From Gemmatimonadaceae bacterium (GTDB taxonomy: Bacteria > Gemmatimonadota > Gemmatimonadetes > Gemmatimonadales > Gemmatimonadaceae), in the NCBI GenBank assembly GCA_019637445.1, contig JAHBVS010000004.1, positions 1 to 64,000 of the forward strand: a stretch of 64,000 bases of DNA, read 5' to 3'. This document shows positions 8,148 to 17,694 of the stretch, one piece after another. The translations under genes and the position numbers were made by a program. The notes beneath the pieces are model-generated. The model was not told the DNA's origin and searched no databases. It was given only the letters and a program-made list of their open reading frames with translations. Within the stretch, counting starts at the first letter, position 1. Each line of letters begins with the position of its first letter.

Positions 8148-10070
8148 ATGACCCTCAAGCTCGACGCCAAGATCCCGTCCGGCCCCATCGCCGAGAAGTG
8201 GGACAAGCACCGCTTCGAGATGAAGCTGGTGAACCCGGCCAACAAGCGGAAGTTCAGCGTCATCGTCGTCGGCTCCGGTCTCGCCGGCGCCTCGGCGGCC
8301 GCCACGCTCAGCGAGCTCGGCTACAACGTGAGCTGCTTCTGCTTCCAGGACTCGCCGCGCCGCGCGCACTCGATCGCTGCGCAGGGTGGCATCAACGCCG
8401 CCAAGAACTATCGCAACGACGGCGACTCGATCTTCCGGCTCTTTTACGACACGGTGAAGGGCGGGGACTTCCGTGCTCGTGAAGCCAACGTGTACCGCCT
8501 TGCGCAGGTGTCGGTGAACATCATCGACCAGTGTGTGGCGCAGGGCGTGCCCTTCGCGCGCGAGTACGGCGGCCTGCTGGCCAACCGCTCGTTCGGTGGC
8601 GCGCAGGTCTCGCGCACCTTCTACGCGCGTGGCCAGACGGGCCAGCAGCTACTGCTTGGCGCCTACCAGGCGCTGGAGAAGGAGATTGCCCGCGGCGGCG
8701 TGACGATGTACTCGCGCCACGAGATGCTCGAGCTGGTCCTCGTGGACGGCAAGGCTCGCGGCATCATCGTGCGCGACATGGTCACGGGTGAGATTGAGTC
8801 GCACGCGGCCGATGTGGTGATCCTCGCCACCGGCGGCTACGGCAACGTCTTCTACCTCTCGACCAACGCCAAGGGCTGCAACGTCACGGCCGCTTACCGG
8901 GCCTACAAGAAGGGTGCGGCCTTCGGGAATCCCTGCTACACGCAGATCCACCCGACCTGCATCCCCGTGGCGGGCGAGCATCAGTCCAAGCTGACGCTGA
9001 TGTCGGAGTCGCTGCGCAATGACGGCCGCGTCTGGGTGCCCAAGCGCGCCGAGGACGCGGGGAAGGAGCCGGGAGATATCCCTGAGGCGGACCGCGACTA
9101 CTACCTCGAGCGGAAGTATCCGAGCTTCGGCAACCTCTCGCCGCGCGACATCGCCTCGCGTGCTGCGAAGGAAGCCTGCGATGACGGCCGCGGCGTGGGC
9201 CCCGGCGGGCGTGGCGTGTACCTCGATTTCGCCGACAGCATCAAGCGACTCGGCCAGCCGGCCATCGAGGAGCGCTACGGCAATCTGTTCGAGATGTACC
9301 AGCGCATCACCGACGAGGACCCCTACAAGCGGCCGATGCGCATCTACCCGGCCGTGCACTACACGATGGGCGGCCTTTGGGTGGACTACAACCTGATGAG
9401 CACCATCCCCGGCCTGCACGTGCTGGGCGAGGCCAACTTCTCGGACCACGGCGCCAACCGCCTCGGCGCCAGCGCGCTGATGCAGGGCCTCGCTGACGGT
9501 TACTTCGTGATCCCGTACACGATTGGTGATTACCTCGCGACCACGAAGCTCGAGAAGGTCACGACGGAGCATCCCGAGTTCAAGGCCGCGAAGACGGCCG
9601 TCGAGGAGCGCACCAAGCGCCTGCTCAACATCAAGGGCAAGCGCACGGTGGACAGCTTCCACCGCGAGCTCGGCAAGATCATGTGGGAGAAGTGCGGGAT
9701 GGCGCGCGACGCGGCGGGGCTCAAGCAGGCCATCGCCGAGATCCCCAAGCTGCGCGAGGAGTTCTGGCAGAACGTCACCGTGCCAGGTAGCGGCACGGAG
9801 CTCAACCAGTCGCTGGAGAAGGCCGGCCGCGTGGCCGACTTCCTAGAGTTCGGCGAGTTGATGTGCATCGACGCGCTGCACCGTGAGGAGAGCTGCGGCG
9901 GGCACTTCCGCAGCGAGCACCAGACGGAAGACGGCGAGGCCAAGCGCAACGACGAACAGTTCGCCTACGTGGCGGCCTGGGAATACGCGGGGGAAGGGAA
10001 GGCGCCAATCCTGAACAAGGAGCCGCTGACCTTCGAAAACGTCCACCTCAGCACGCGGAGCTACAAGTGA
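8148..10070 (+). CDS. sdhA: Succinate dehydrogenase flavoprotein subunit
   Basis: Oxidises succinate to fumarate with covalently bound FAD on the cytoplasmic face of the membrane. The 640-residue product has the dinucleotide fold [15 protein letters not shown], the flavinylation site His74 in [11 protein letters not shown], the substrate-loop segments [10 protein letters not shown] and [12 protein letters not shown], and the C-terminal domain with [10 protein letters not shown]. The length fits the larger SdhA/FrdA family found with b558 anchors. sdhB starts inside its stop codon (GTGA overlap), so subunits are translationally coupled. It could act as a fumarate reductase in reverse, but the mdh neighbour favours the oxidative TCA role. 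Confidence 0.97.
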   Translation: MTLKLDAKIPSGPIAEKWDKHRFEMKLVNPANKRKFSVIVVGSGLAGASAAATLSELGYNVSCFCFQDSPRRAHSIAAQGGINAAKNYRNDGDSIFRLFYDTVKGGDFRAREANVYRLAQVSVNIIDQCVAQGVPFAREYGGLLANRSFGGAQVSRTFYARGQTGQQLLLGAYQALEKEIARGGVTMYSRHEMLELVLVDGKARGIIVRDMVTGEIESHAADVVILATGGYGNVFYLSTNAKGCNVTAAYRAYKKGAAFGNPCYTQIHPTCIPVAGEHQSKLTLMSESLRNDGRVWVPKRAEDAGKEPGDIPEADRDYYLERKYPSFGNLSPRDIASRAAKEACDDGRGVGPGGRGVYLDFADSIKRLGQPAIEERYGNLFEMYQRITDEDPYKRPMRIYPAVHYTMGGLWVDYNLMSTIPGLHVLGEANFSDHGANRLGASALMQGLADGYFVIPYTIGDYLATTKLEKVTTEHPEFKAAKTAVEERTKRLLNIKGKRTVDSFHRELGKIMWEKCGMARDAAGLKQAIAEIPKLREEFWQNVTVPGSGTELNQSLEKAGRVADFLEFGELMCIDALHREESCGGHFRSEHQTEDGEAKRNDEQFAYVAAWEYAGEGKAPILNKEPLTFENVHLSTRSYK

Positions 10071-10864
10071 GCGGCGCGGCGACCGGTACGATGAACGTCA
10101 CGCTGCACGTGTGGCGCCAGGCGGGGCCCGAGACGGGTGGGTCGATGGTGACCTACCCGGCCAAGGACATCAGCCCCGACATGAGCTTCCTCGAGATGCT
10201 CGACGTGGTGAACGAGCGGCTGATCGAGCAGGGGCAGGAACCGATTGCCTTCGACCACGACTGTCGTGAGGGCATCTGCGGCAGCTGCGGCATGATGATC
10301 AACGGTTCCGCGCACGGTCCGATGGCGCTGACCACCGCCTGCCAGCTGCACATGCGCAGCTTCAAGGACGGGGACACGATTTACATCGAGCCTTGGCGCG
10401 CGAAGGCCTTCCCGGTGATGAAGGATCTCGTGGTGGACCGCACCGCGTTTGATCGCATCATCCAGGCCGGCGGGTTCATCTCGGCACCCACGGGCACGCC
10501 GCAGGATGCGAACGCGTTGCCGATCGGGAAGCCGGACGCGGACCTCGCGATGGACAATGCGGCCTGTATTGGCTGCGGGGCCTGTGTGGCGGCCTGTCCG
10601 AATGCCTCGGCGTCGTTGTTTACGGCGGCCAAGATCCAGCATCTCGGCGTGTTGCCGCAGGGTCAGCCGGAGCGGCAGAAGCGGGCGCTGGCGATGGTGG
10701 CGCGGATGGATCTCGAAGGGTTCGGCGGCTGCTCGCTGTTTGGCGAGTGTATGGCGGCTTGTCCGAAGGGGATTTCGATTGATGCTATCCAGATGATGAA
10801 TCGGGATTATGCGTTGGCGCTGGCGACGAAGAGTGAAGGGAAGGAGTGGTCGGGGGCGGCTTGA
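10067..10864 (+). CDS. sdhB: Succinate dehydrogenase iron-sulfur subunit
   Basis: Electron relay between the SdhA flavin and the SdhC haem/quinone. The 265-residue product carries the [2Fe-2S] motif [10 protein letters not shown] and a downstream cysteine in TTACQLHM, the [4Fe-4S] motif [12 protein letters not shown] and the [3Fe-4S]-type motif beginning CSLFGEC and ending ACPKGI. The GTG start at 10067 overlaps the sdhA stop by 4 nt. It is the last gene of the mdh-sdhCAB operon, and a strong hairpin follows 78 nt downstream. Confidence 0.97.
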   Translation: MSGAATGTMNVTLHVWRQAGPETGGSMVTYPAKDISPDMSFLEMLDVVNERLIEQGQEPIAFDHDCREGICGSCGMMINGSAHGPMALTTACQLHMRSFKDGDTIYIEPWRAKAFPVMKDLVVDRTAFDRIIQAGGFISAPTGTPQDANALPIGKPDADLAMDNAACIGCGACVAACPNASASLFTAAKIQHLGVLPQGQPERQKRALAMVARMDLEGFGGCSLFGECMAACPKGISIDAIQMMNRDYALALATKSEGKEWSGAA

Positions 10865-10942
10865 GGCCGCTCCAGGCGACGTGGTGCATTCCTGGCCATG
10901 TCGACGCGTCAGGCCTGACCTGTCGAACCCTGCGACACGATG

Positions 10943-10972
10943 CGCGGGCGGAATCCCCGGATTCCGCCCGCG
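10943..10972 (+). terminator. Hairpin terminator after sdhB
   Basis: A perfect 13-bp inverted repeat (CGCGGGCGGAATC, loop CCCG, then its complement) lies 78 nt after the sdhB stop and is followed by TTCGATTGTTT. The T-tract is imperfect, but the stem is very stable and insulates the TCA operon from the toxin-antitoxin genes. Confidence 0.7.
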
Positions 10973-10981
10973 TTCGATTGT

Positions 10982-11011
10982 TTGACCAGTCTGGTCAGAA
11001 TGCGCTAACTT
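10982..11011 (+). promoter_or_regulatory. Promoter and palindromic operator of the toxin-antitoxin pair
   Basis: TTGACC (10982-10987), an 18-nt spacer and TAACTT (11006-11011). The -35 box overlaps a perfect palindrome, TGACCAG-T-CTGGTCA (10983-10997), as expected for antitoxin autorepression. The -10 ends 6 nt before the antitoxin ATG, so the transcript would start at or near the start codon, giving a leaderless mRNA. Confidence 0.65.
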
Positions 11012-11017
11012 GGGGCT

Positions 11018-11305
11018 ATGTCCAAGGAATACTCCCTCTACGAGGCGAAGGCGAAGTTCTCCGAGCTCGTGCGGCGCGTGCGCGAGGGAGGGGAGCCGGT
11101 CACGATTACCGTGCACGGGAAGCCGGCGGTAGAGATTCGGCCGGTGTCGGAGGCAACCGACACGCGCTCAGTCGAGGAAGTCTTCGCGGACCTTGAGGCT
11201 CGCGGCGAGGCGCACTTGGTCGGCGGCAGGCCCTGGACGGGCGCTCTAAGGGTTGGCCGCGCGGCACCAGGCGGGCTGCAGCGGTTCCTGGACGAACGGC
11301 GCTGA
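11018..11305 (+). CDS. Phd/YefM-family antitoxin
   Basis: DNA-binding antitoxin that should neutralise the PIN-domain toxin and repress its own promoter. The 95-residue product has the family N-terminus (YSLYEAKAKFSELVRRVREGGEPVTIT compressed into the beta-alpha fold, followed by HGKPAVEIRP) and a C-terminal toxin-binding tail. The stop overlaps the toxin start by 1 nt (TGATG). There is no usable Shine-Dalgarno; the promoter position suggests leaderless translation. A palindromic operator lies directly upstream. The C-terminal region is longer than in minimal Phd proteins and includes a Gly-rich stretch. Confidence 0.9.
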   Translation: MSKEYSLYEAKAKFSELVRRVREGGEPVTITVHGKPAVEIRPVSEATDTRSVEEVFADLEARGEAHLVGGRPWTGALRVGRAAPGGLQRFLDERR

Positions 11306-11688
11306 TGGTCGTCTACGCCGACACGTCTGTCTTCGTGGCGTCGGCGTTGCGGGAGCCGCAACGCGATGCGGCGCGGAAGCGGTTGAAGTCCGCCGCCCGA
11401 GTGGTGACCTCGGCCCTGACTGAAGCAGAACTGGCTTCGGCGCTCGCGCGCTCGGAAAGGAGTCCCGAGGCTGACGCTTGGCTTGCTGGCGTCTATCTCC
11501 TGATGCCCCCTCGACCACTGCGGCGGGAGATCCGACGGGTGCTGCGCATCGGCTATGCGAAGGGTGCCGACTGCTGGCATCTCGCAAACGCGCTGTGGTT
11601 TCGAGACTCGCACCGCATCGACCTCGCCTTCGTGACGCTGGACGAGCGCCAACGAAGGCTGGCCGACGCGCTTGGCCTCGAGCCGTAG
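11305..11688 (+). CDS. vapC: PIN-domain ribonuclease toxin (VapC family)
   Basis: Probable Mg-dependent ribonuclease toxin that would cut RNA when its antitoxin is lost. The 127-residue product has the PIN-domain acidic set: Asp6 in VYADTSVFV, Glu40/Glu42 in LTEAELASA, Asp89 in KGADCWHLA and Asp113 in VTLDERQ. It pairs with a Phd-type antitoxin, a common combination. The substrate (tRNA or rRNA site) cannot be inferred. Its stop codon lies one nucleotide from the stop of the convergent S9 peptidase gene. Confidence 0.9.
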   Translation: MVVYADTSVFVASALREPQRDAARKRLKSAARVVTSALTEAELASALARSERSPEADAWLAGVYLLMPPRPLRREIRRVLRIGYAKGADCWHLANALWFRDSHRIDLAFVTLDERQRRLADALGLEP

Positions 11689-11689
11689 C

Positions 11690-14600
11690 CTACGGCACCA
11701 CCCGCGGCACCTCCGCCTTCTTATCCGTCATCGGCCGCCGATCCTTCAGATGCGACTCCATCTTCAAACGTGGAATCCCATCCGTCAGCCAAGCCGGCGG
11801 CTCCTGGTCCCGCAGGAACGTATCAAACCACTCCGTCATCCTGAGCGCATAGTCCTTCTGGTTCGCCGGCCGCGACAACCCGTGGTTCTCCCCCACGTAC
11901 TCCAGCAGGATCACTTCCTTGTTCAGCTGCACCAGGTGGTTGTAGTACGTGATCCCCTGATTGAAGTCCACCGCGCCGTCCCGGTCGTTGTGCAGGATCA
12001 TGAACGGAATCTTCAGATTCTGCGCAAACACCTGCGGCGAGTTGCGCATGTAGGCCTCGGGCACCTCGTTCGGCCCGCCCGTGAAACGCCCCTGGCTGGC
12101 GATGAAGATCGAGCCGTCCGTGCTGCCGGTGTTCCAGTACACGGAGCCGAACATCGAGACCATGTCCGTCAGCGGCGCGCCGGCCACGGCAGTCTTGAAG
12201 ACATCCGTCTGCGTGGTGATGAACGTCGTCTGGTAGCCGCCCCAGCTGTGCCCCTGCAGGCCCACGCGCTCGGCGTCGATCATCCCGGTGGCGATGGCGG
12301 CTTTCACGGCCGGCACCACGCACCACACGGCGCTGCGGCCCGGATCGTCCAGGTGATACGTGATGTCCGGCATCAGGTACGCGTAGCCGCGTGAGGTGTA
12401 CACGCCGGCGTTGGCGTAGCGCGTTGCGTTGGGCTGCGGGTACACGTTCGCGTTCTGCGACAGCAGCTCGTAGATGTACGTGAGCATCGGGTAGGTCTTG
12501 CCCTGCTCGTAGCCGGCCGGCAGGAACAACGCCGCCTGCCGACGCGCCGTGCTGTTGTCACAGGTGTACTCGATCAACCGCACGCCCGGCGTCCAGGCCA
12601 CCTCGGCCTGCTGCGGGTTGGCGTCGGTGAGCCGCCGCTCGTTCGTGAGGCCGCGGTCGGTGGCGTGGTAGTCAGGGAACAGCACGGCCGACTGACGACG
12701 CACGGTCCACACCTCGGCGTCGCGCGCCCGCCGATAGTCCACCTTGGCGTCCTCGTCGCTGATCACGCGCACACCGCCGCGGACCACGTCCAGTTGCACG
12801 AGGCCTTCGCGCTTGGTGTACTCGCCGTAGGTCTCCACGTACATCGGGGCCGCAGGGTCGATGCCACGGCGGTCGCGATTGTCCCAGGTGATGGGCTGCG
12901 AGTAGCGGATGTGCTGCGTGCGTCCGTTGGCCGTGAGATTCCGAGCCTGGCCACCGGTCGCCGAGAGACGCCAGATGTCCCAGTTGTCGCGCACGAGGAG
13001 GCTGGCGTTGTCGCGCGTCCAGCCAATCAGCGCGCCGCCCACCGACGGCTTCACCTGATTGTGGTCGTCCTCGTCGTCGTAGAAGTTGTTCGCGACGCCG
13101 GCCGTGACGGTGCGCGTCTGGCCGCTGGCGAAGTCATAGACCTTCCAGTCGCCGGTGTCGTAGTAGGCGAACTTGGAGTTGTCGGGCGAGAACGCGTTGC
13201 CGCCCCCGAAGCCGAAGCCGCCGCCGGGCACCTTGGCCTGGATCAGCTTGCGCTCGCCGGTGGCGAGGTTCACGGCGTAGAGGTCGCGGTACGAGAAGCC
13301 ACGGATATTGGCCTCGCGCTCGTACTGGCGGTTGTCGCTGGCGACGCCCCAGCTGTCGCGCGGGCCGCGCTGCAGGCCACGCAGGGAGTCGTCGGTGAGC
13401 GGCACGACCTTGCGTCCCGCAATCTGGAACGACGCCACGTGCACGAAGTTGCGGTCGTTGTTCTCCTGTACCTGCTGCGAGGACTGCGTGCGCGTGTCCT
13501 TCCAGTGCCACAGCACCAGCGACGGCACGTCGACGCTGGTCTGCGGCGCCGCGGCCTGGCGGCCACCGCTGCCGGCGCCGGGGGCTGGGCTCGAGCTGCC
13601 GCCTGCGCCGCGGGCACCGCCCGTCGGGCGCGGCGGACGCTGTTCACGCAGGCCGAGGTAGAGGGCGGAGCCACTGCGATTGAACGCGATGGCGTAGTCG
13701 TCGCTGAGCACGCGACCAGCGGGTACGCCTGTCGTGCTGGCGTCGACCACGATCGCGACGTCGGCGGAGGTGACGCGCGGCCACACCAGCGCCGCGACAA
13801 TCTCGTCCTGCGTGCGCGTGGAATCGGCATCGACACGCAGGGCGGCGAGCGCACTGAGTGAATCGCCCCAGGTGAGCCGGCGATAGTTGGCCTTGTAGGT
13901 ATCCAGCGCGCGCGTCTCGCCCGTGGCCAGGCGGCGCAGCTGCAGCGAGTTGCCGATCTCATCTGGCAAGGCGATGGCATACGCCATCCACAGGGCCGCA
14001 TCGTCGAACGCGAACTCCGTCACGTTGGCAATCGGCGTGGGTGGCGCGTTTGGCGCATTCAGGTTCACGAGCTCGAGGACCGAACCGCTGCTGCCGCCCG
14101 ACCCGCCACCACCACCGGATCCACCGCCGCTGGAGGGCGGCGTGTGATGAATCGCAATCCAACTTGACGTGTCACCGGCGAACCGGAACGCACGCACGTT
14201 CTCGAACTCCCGCGCGCTGCCGTCCGCCAGGTTCACCACCTTGAGCTTCGCCGTCGAGGCCGCGCTACTGCCGCCTTCGCTCGCCGCGGCACCGCCGCTG
14301 CCGCCGGCAGTGCCCGCGCGGCCACGGTTGCGCGAGGCGTCCTCACCCGGACGCACGAGGAACGCGGCCCACCGGCTGTTCCCGCTCAGCTGCAGCTGCG
14401 AACTGCCGCCAAACCCACCGCCGCCACTCGGCGGCGACCCGACGGGGAACCTTTGCTCGGCCCCATTGGCTGCGGTGCCGCGAATCACCACCTCGGCGTC
14501 GCCCTCGTTCGGCGCGATCTCGTACGCGAACCAGCGGCCGTCGTTCGAGAGCAGATTCGTCCGGATGTTCTTCCAGCCGAGCAGGTCCTCGAGGGTCAGT

Positions 14601-14803
14601 TGACGCCCGACCGATGCCGGCGGCGTCCATCGGGACACCGGCGACGTGTTCGCGGCGCCGTAGGGCAGGCCGAGCTGCGGATTTCCAGTCGGCTCCTGGC
14701 GCTCGGGGCGCGAGTTGTTGTCGGCGCGCTGGGCGTGGGCGGAGTTGCCACCGATGAGCAGCGCGGCGGCCACGAGGGCGGGGACACGGACGCGAGAAAG
14801 CAT
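11690..14803 (-). CDS. Secreted S9-family prolyl oligopeptidase-like peptidase
   Basis: Serine peptidase exported by a Sec signal peptide (LVAAALLIGGNSAHA, cleavage after residue about 24). The 1037-residue product has an N-terminal beta-propeller and a C-terminal alpha/beta-hydrolase domain with Ser853 in QGHSWGGYQ, Asp942 in HNDRDGAVD and His974 in GENHGLS. The propeller carries four Gly/Ser/Ala-rich insertions (about 124-135, 157-184, 222-241, 392-420), unusual for the family. The ATG at 14803 puts the signal peptide at the N-terminus. Substrates are probably peptides in the periplasm or outside the cell; the exact specificity is unknown. It lies 73 nt downstream of the metzincin lipoprotein gene, possibly co-transcribed. 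Confidence 0.92.
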   Translation of the reverse strand: MLSRVRVPALVAAALLIGGNSAHAQRADNNSRPERQEPTGNPQLGLPYGAANTSPVSRWTPPASVGRQLTLEDLLGWKNIRTNLLSNDGRWFAYEIAPNEGDAEVVIRGTAANGAEQRFPVGSPPSGGGGFGGSSQLQLSGNSRWAAFLVRPGEDASRNRGRAGTAGGSGGAAASEGGSSAASTAKLKVVNLADGSAREFENVRAFRFAGDTSSWIAIHHTPPSSGGGSGGGGGSGGSSGSVLELVNLNAPNAPPTPIANVTEFAFDDAALWMAYAIALPDEIGNSLQLRRLATGETRALDTYKANYRRLTWGDSLSALAALRVDADSTRTQDEIVAALVWPRVTSADVAIVVDASTTGVPAGRVLSDDYAIAFNRSGSALYLGLREQRPPRPTGGARGAGGSSSPAPGAGSGGRQAAAPQTSVDVPSLVLWHWKDTRTQSSQQVQENNDRNFVHVASFQIAGRKVVPLTDDSLRGLQRGPRDSWGVASDNRQYEREANIRGFSYRDLYAVNLATGERKLIQAKVPGGGFGFGGGNAFSPDNSKFAYYDTGDWKVYDFASGQTRTVTAGVANNFYDDEDDHNQVKPSVGGALIGWTRDNASLLVRDNWDIWRLSATGGQARNLTANGRTQHIRYSQPITWDNRDRRGIDPAAPMYVETYGEYTKREGLVQLDVVRGGVRVISDEDAKVDYRRARDAEVWTVRRQSAVLFPDYHATDRGLTNERRLTDANPQQAEVAWTPGVRLIEYTCDNSTARRQAALFLPAGYEQGKTYPMLTYIYELLSQNANVYPQPNATRYANAGVYTSRGYAYLMPDITYHLDDPGRSAVWCVVPAVKAAIATGMIDAERVGLQGHSWGGYQTTFITTQTDVFKTAVAGAPLTDMVSMFGSVYWNTGSTDGSIFIASQGRFTGGPNEVPEAYMRNSPQVFAQNLKIPFMILHNDRDGAVDFNQGITYYNHLVQLNKEVILLEYVGENHGLSRPANQKDYALRMTEWFDTFLRDQEPPAWLTDGIPRLKMESHLKDRRPMTDKKAEVPRVVP

Positions 14804-14876
14804 GGCGTTCTGGGAAAAGGGTGCTAGATGCTACGCGCTCGCACGCGGAATCGCTACGCGATGCGGTGTCTGGCGC

Positions 14877-16940
14877 CTAGGGCAAGGTGAGCGATGCGCC
14901 GAGCCCGCCCGGGCCGACCACGCGCAACTCGCGAAGGCGTTCGCGTAGTGTCTCGTCCAGCGGTACACCGACGGCGATAGGCCGCCGCTCCAGCTCGTGG
15001 TCCCAGCGCGCCAACGCGAACGGGAAGCGGAAGAGCTCAGCGCCAGCTGCATCCAGCCCAATCGCCGTCCAGCCGCCGCTGGGATCAGGTGTGGACGGGA
15101 CGCCCATCATTGAGCGCGGAGGCAGGAGGCTGATGCTGCGACCGTCAGTCTCGCCCGTCACGTACAGCAGGTCGCGGCGCGTGCCGCCCGCCATCAGTGT
15201 GACCGTCGCGCTGCCGCGGAACGTGACAATCCCCTCGTAGTTGTACGCACCATACCACTTTGGCGAGCAATAGCCCATCACATCGCCGGTGTTGGGTGCC
15301 ACGGGATAGGCGCGCGCCGTGAGTGCCTGCTGGAACGACCAGGTGTCGTTGCCGCCGTCCCCGATGCGGCCATCCGCGATGGGAAAGCTGGGATCCGGGC
15401 CGGCCGCGCTACCACAAGGCGCGTGGAATCGCCCGAGGTTGTGCCCGAGTTCGTGGATCACCAGCTCACGCGTGCCGGGCTCGTAATTGAACCAACCCAC
15501 CTGCACGACAAGTGCCGTGCGCGTGCCGGCGCCGTAGCTACTGCCGAGCGCGGGGATGTACCCGTAGCCCCCGAAGGCCGTGAAGTTGAAGCCCGAGGGT
15601 GGACGCACCACACCCATCCAGTACCAATCGGAATGCGTGGGACTGGCCACGCGCGCCTGGTCAAGCTGGCTCAGCACCGGAATCCAGAAGCTCCCCTCAC
15701 CGCCACTCGGCGGCGTACCGAACGACGTTGACGTGACGAAGGTGGGGCCAACCTCCACCTCGATCGGGCCGACAGGCGCAATCTGTCGCACGAGGCGCAG
15801 ATACTCCTCGACGTTTCCGGTATCCACGTCGCCGGTTGCGCCACCGTGCGAAGTCAGCGAGATGGGTACGAAGCGGATCCGCAGCGGTGGCGGATCGATG
15901 GCGTCGAGCGGCTGCGGATCCGCCGGATACACATCGGTGTCGGCGTCTGCATCAGCCAAGAGCCCCCGTGGGTCGCGCCGGACTTGCCACGAGCGGTCCA
16001 GCCGGAGCACGGCGCTCGGCACTAGGAACTCGACGTTGGGCGCGAGCATCGACGCGGTGCCCGCCTCGACCCGCGCACTCAAGGTGTCGGCCCAGAGCAC
16101 AGCGCCGAGTCCATCGAGGATGCGCAGTTCGATCTCGTCGTCCACGCTGAGCTCGGACGGGGAACTCAGGGTCACGAGCACGGCCGCATCGCGGCCGCCG
16201 AGGAGCATCGGGATGTTGCCCAACTCGTTCTGCGAGCCCTGCGTCCAACGCACGCTGGCGATGGCGATGTCGAAGCCGTCGGGCAGGTCGTCCGTGGCCG
16301 TCACGGTCACCACCACGCTGTCGGTGGCGCTCTCCACGCTGACCCGCACGATCGCTTCGCCGTTCCCCACGGCGGAGACGACGCCGGCAGCGGAGACTGC
16401 GGCGATGTCCGGTGCCGAGCTTGCCCAGAACACGGGCCTCGGCGCCAGAGCCACCCCAGCGGAATCGCGGAGCTGTACACCGAGCGCAAGGCTTCCCGCG
16501 GCCAGCGGGGAACGCTGCAAGGCGATAGAATCCGCGGCGATGCTGACGGTCCCGACGGGAACTGGGACGACGGTGACCGAGACGGCGCCTTGGGCGCCAC
16601 CGCTGCTGGCCGTGATGCTGGCGCTGCCCAGTGAGAGCGCCGTCACGAGCCCGGTGGGCGAGACGCTCACGATGCTTGGGCTCAGCGACGCCCAGGTGAC
16701 GGTTCGTCCCTCGAGGGCCGCGCCGTTCCCGTCGCGGGGCGTGGCGATCAGCTGGCGGGTCTGGCCGCCGCCGGGACCAATGTACAGGGTGAGCAGCGAG
16801 ACATCGGTGGTCACGGCAGCGACGCGATGCGCGTCTGTGTTCGGAGTGCAGGCGCCAATCAGCCACGCGGCCACGACACTACTGACCGCGATGCGGTGAG
16901 GCGCGGTGCAGGCGCGGGCCAGATGGCGGAGGTGGCGCAC
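14877..16940 (-). CDS. BIG2-domain lipoprotein with metzincin-type zinc protease motif
   Basis: Predicted surface or periplasmic metalloprotease. I chose GTG 16940, which gives a 687-residue protein whose signal peptide ends in a lipobox (AWLIGAC, Cys near residue 27); longer starts such as ATG 17045 would bury it. Two BIG2 Ig-like domains follow (TVTWASLSPSIVSVSPTGL at about 80-100, and PVFWASSAPDIAAVS). The C-terminal half contains HELGHNLGRFH (His496, Glu497, His500, His506), the HEXXHXXGXXH zinc signature, and a candidate Met-turn, DVMGYC. Domain order suggests a tethered enzyme. Substrate and exact family are unknown. Confidence 0.8.
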   Translation of the reverse strand: MRHLRHLARACTAPHRIAVSSVVAAWLIGACTPNTDAHRVAAVTTDVSLLTLYIGPGGGQTRQLIATPRDGNGAALEGRTVTWASLSPSIVSVSPTGLVTALSLGSASITASSGGAQGAVSVTVVPVPVGTVSIAADSIALQRSPLAAGSLALGVQLRDSAGVALAPRPVFWASSAPDIAAVSAAGVVSAVGNGEAIVRVSVESATDSVVVTVTATDDLPDGFDIAIASVRWTQGSQNELGNIPMLLGGRDAAVLVTLSSPSELSVDDEIELRILDGLGAVLWADTLSARVEAGTASMLAPNVEFLVPSAVLRLDRSWQVRRDPRGLLADADADTDVYPADPQPLDAIDPPPLRIRFVPISLTSHGGATGDVDTGNVEEYLRLVRQIAPVGPIEVEVGPTFVTSTSFGTPPSGGEGSFWIPVLSQLDQARVASPTHSDWYWMGVVRPPSGFNFTAFGGYGYIPALGSSYGAGTRTALVVQVGWFNYEPGTRELVIHELGHNLGRFHAPCGSAAGPDPSFPIADGRIGDGGNDTWSFQQALTARAYPVAPNTGDVMGYCSPKWYGAYNYEGIVTFRGSATVTLMAGGTRRDLLYVTGETDGRSISLLPPRSMMGVPSTPDPSGGWTAIGLDAAGAELFRFPFALARWDHELERRPIAVGVPLDETLRERLRELRVVGPGGLGASLTLP

Positions 16941-17070
16941 GGCCACCAAGTTGCTGCGCGGAATTGACGCCCGCCAGCGGAAACCCTTCGGCGCCGGTAC
17001 CGTACTCAACTGGGTGCGGGCGACCTCGCCCGACAGCGCGAACATTTCTTCCACTCCTACACTGGATCCA

Positions 17071-17634
17071 ATGCGCCGAATCCTCTTGCTCGCCACTGCT
17101 GCGCTACTCATCGCGGCGCCCTCCGACACGGCCCGCGCACAGGCCACTTCGCCCGCCGCGCAGACACCACCGCCGTCCGCGCGGCCCGCTGACGTGGAGA
17201 GCATCGATGCGATCATGGCGGCCGTCTACGACGTGATTTCGGGACCAGCGGGACAGAAGCGCGATTGGGACCGCTTTCGCGCGCTCTTCGTGCCCGGGGC
17301 CCGGCTGATCTACACCGGCAAGCGGCCGAACGGCGAAGGCGGAATGCTCGTGTGGAACGTGGACGAGTACATCACACGCAACGGGCCGGGACTCGAGCGT
17401 GGCTTCTTCGAGCGCGAGCTGGGCCGCAAGGTCGAGCGCTACGGCAACATCGTGCACCTGATGAGCGCCTACGACTCCAAGCGCACGCTGGAGGATGCGG
17501 CGCCGTTCGCCCGCGGCATCAACTCCTTCCAGCTCTGGTACGACGGCAAGCGCTGGTGGGTGGTGACGATCTACTGGGAGGCGGAGACGCCGGCGAACCC
17601 GATTCCGGCGGAATACCTGACGGCGAAGCCGTAG
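17071..17634 (+). CDS. Secreted NTF2-like (SnoaL-fold) protein
   Basis: No assignable reaction. The 187-residue product has a Sec signal peptide (MRRILLLATAALLIAAPSDTARA, cleavage near residue 23), a Pro/Ala linker, and a single alpha+beta domain with the typical NTF2-like layout: an N-terminal helix (IDAIMAAVYDVIS), RFRALFVPGARLIY, then strands ending NSFQLWYDGKRWWVVTIYW. Such domains act as small enzymes or ligand-binding modules. ATG 17071 follows a weak GGAT. It is divergent from the metzincin gene and convergent with the AraC gene, with a strong hairpin between. Confidence 0.75.
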   Translation: MRRILLLATAALLIAAPSDTARAQATSPAAQTPPPSARPADVESIDAIMAAVYDVISGPAGQKRDWDRFRALFVPGARLIYTGKRPNGEGGMLVWNVDEYITRNGPGLERGFFERELGRKVERYGNIVHLMSAYDSKRTLEDAAPFARGINSFQLWYDGKRWWVVTIYWEAETPANPIPAEYLTAKP

Positions 17635-17649
17635 GCCCCGCGAGTCATT

Positions 17650-17692
17650 GGTGGCGCGCGCCGCGATTGCACAGGTCGCGGCGCGCGCGACC
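17650..17692. terminator. Bidirectional hairpin between convergent genes
   Basis: Arms 17650-17666 and 17676-17692 pair at 16 of 17 positions around a 9-nt loop, very GC-rich. It sits between the stops of the NTF2-like gene (+) and the AraC gene (-), where a shared terminator is expected. No T-tract on either side. Confidence 0.6.
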
Positions 17693-17694
17693 GC

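Noticed and set aside
16941-17045. Longer N-terminus for the metzincin lipoprotein (ATG 17045)
   Set aside because: It has a GGAAG ribosome site but would put the signal peptide and lipobox about 60 residues from the N-terminus.
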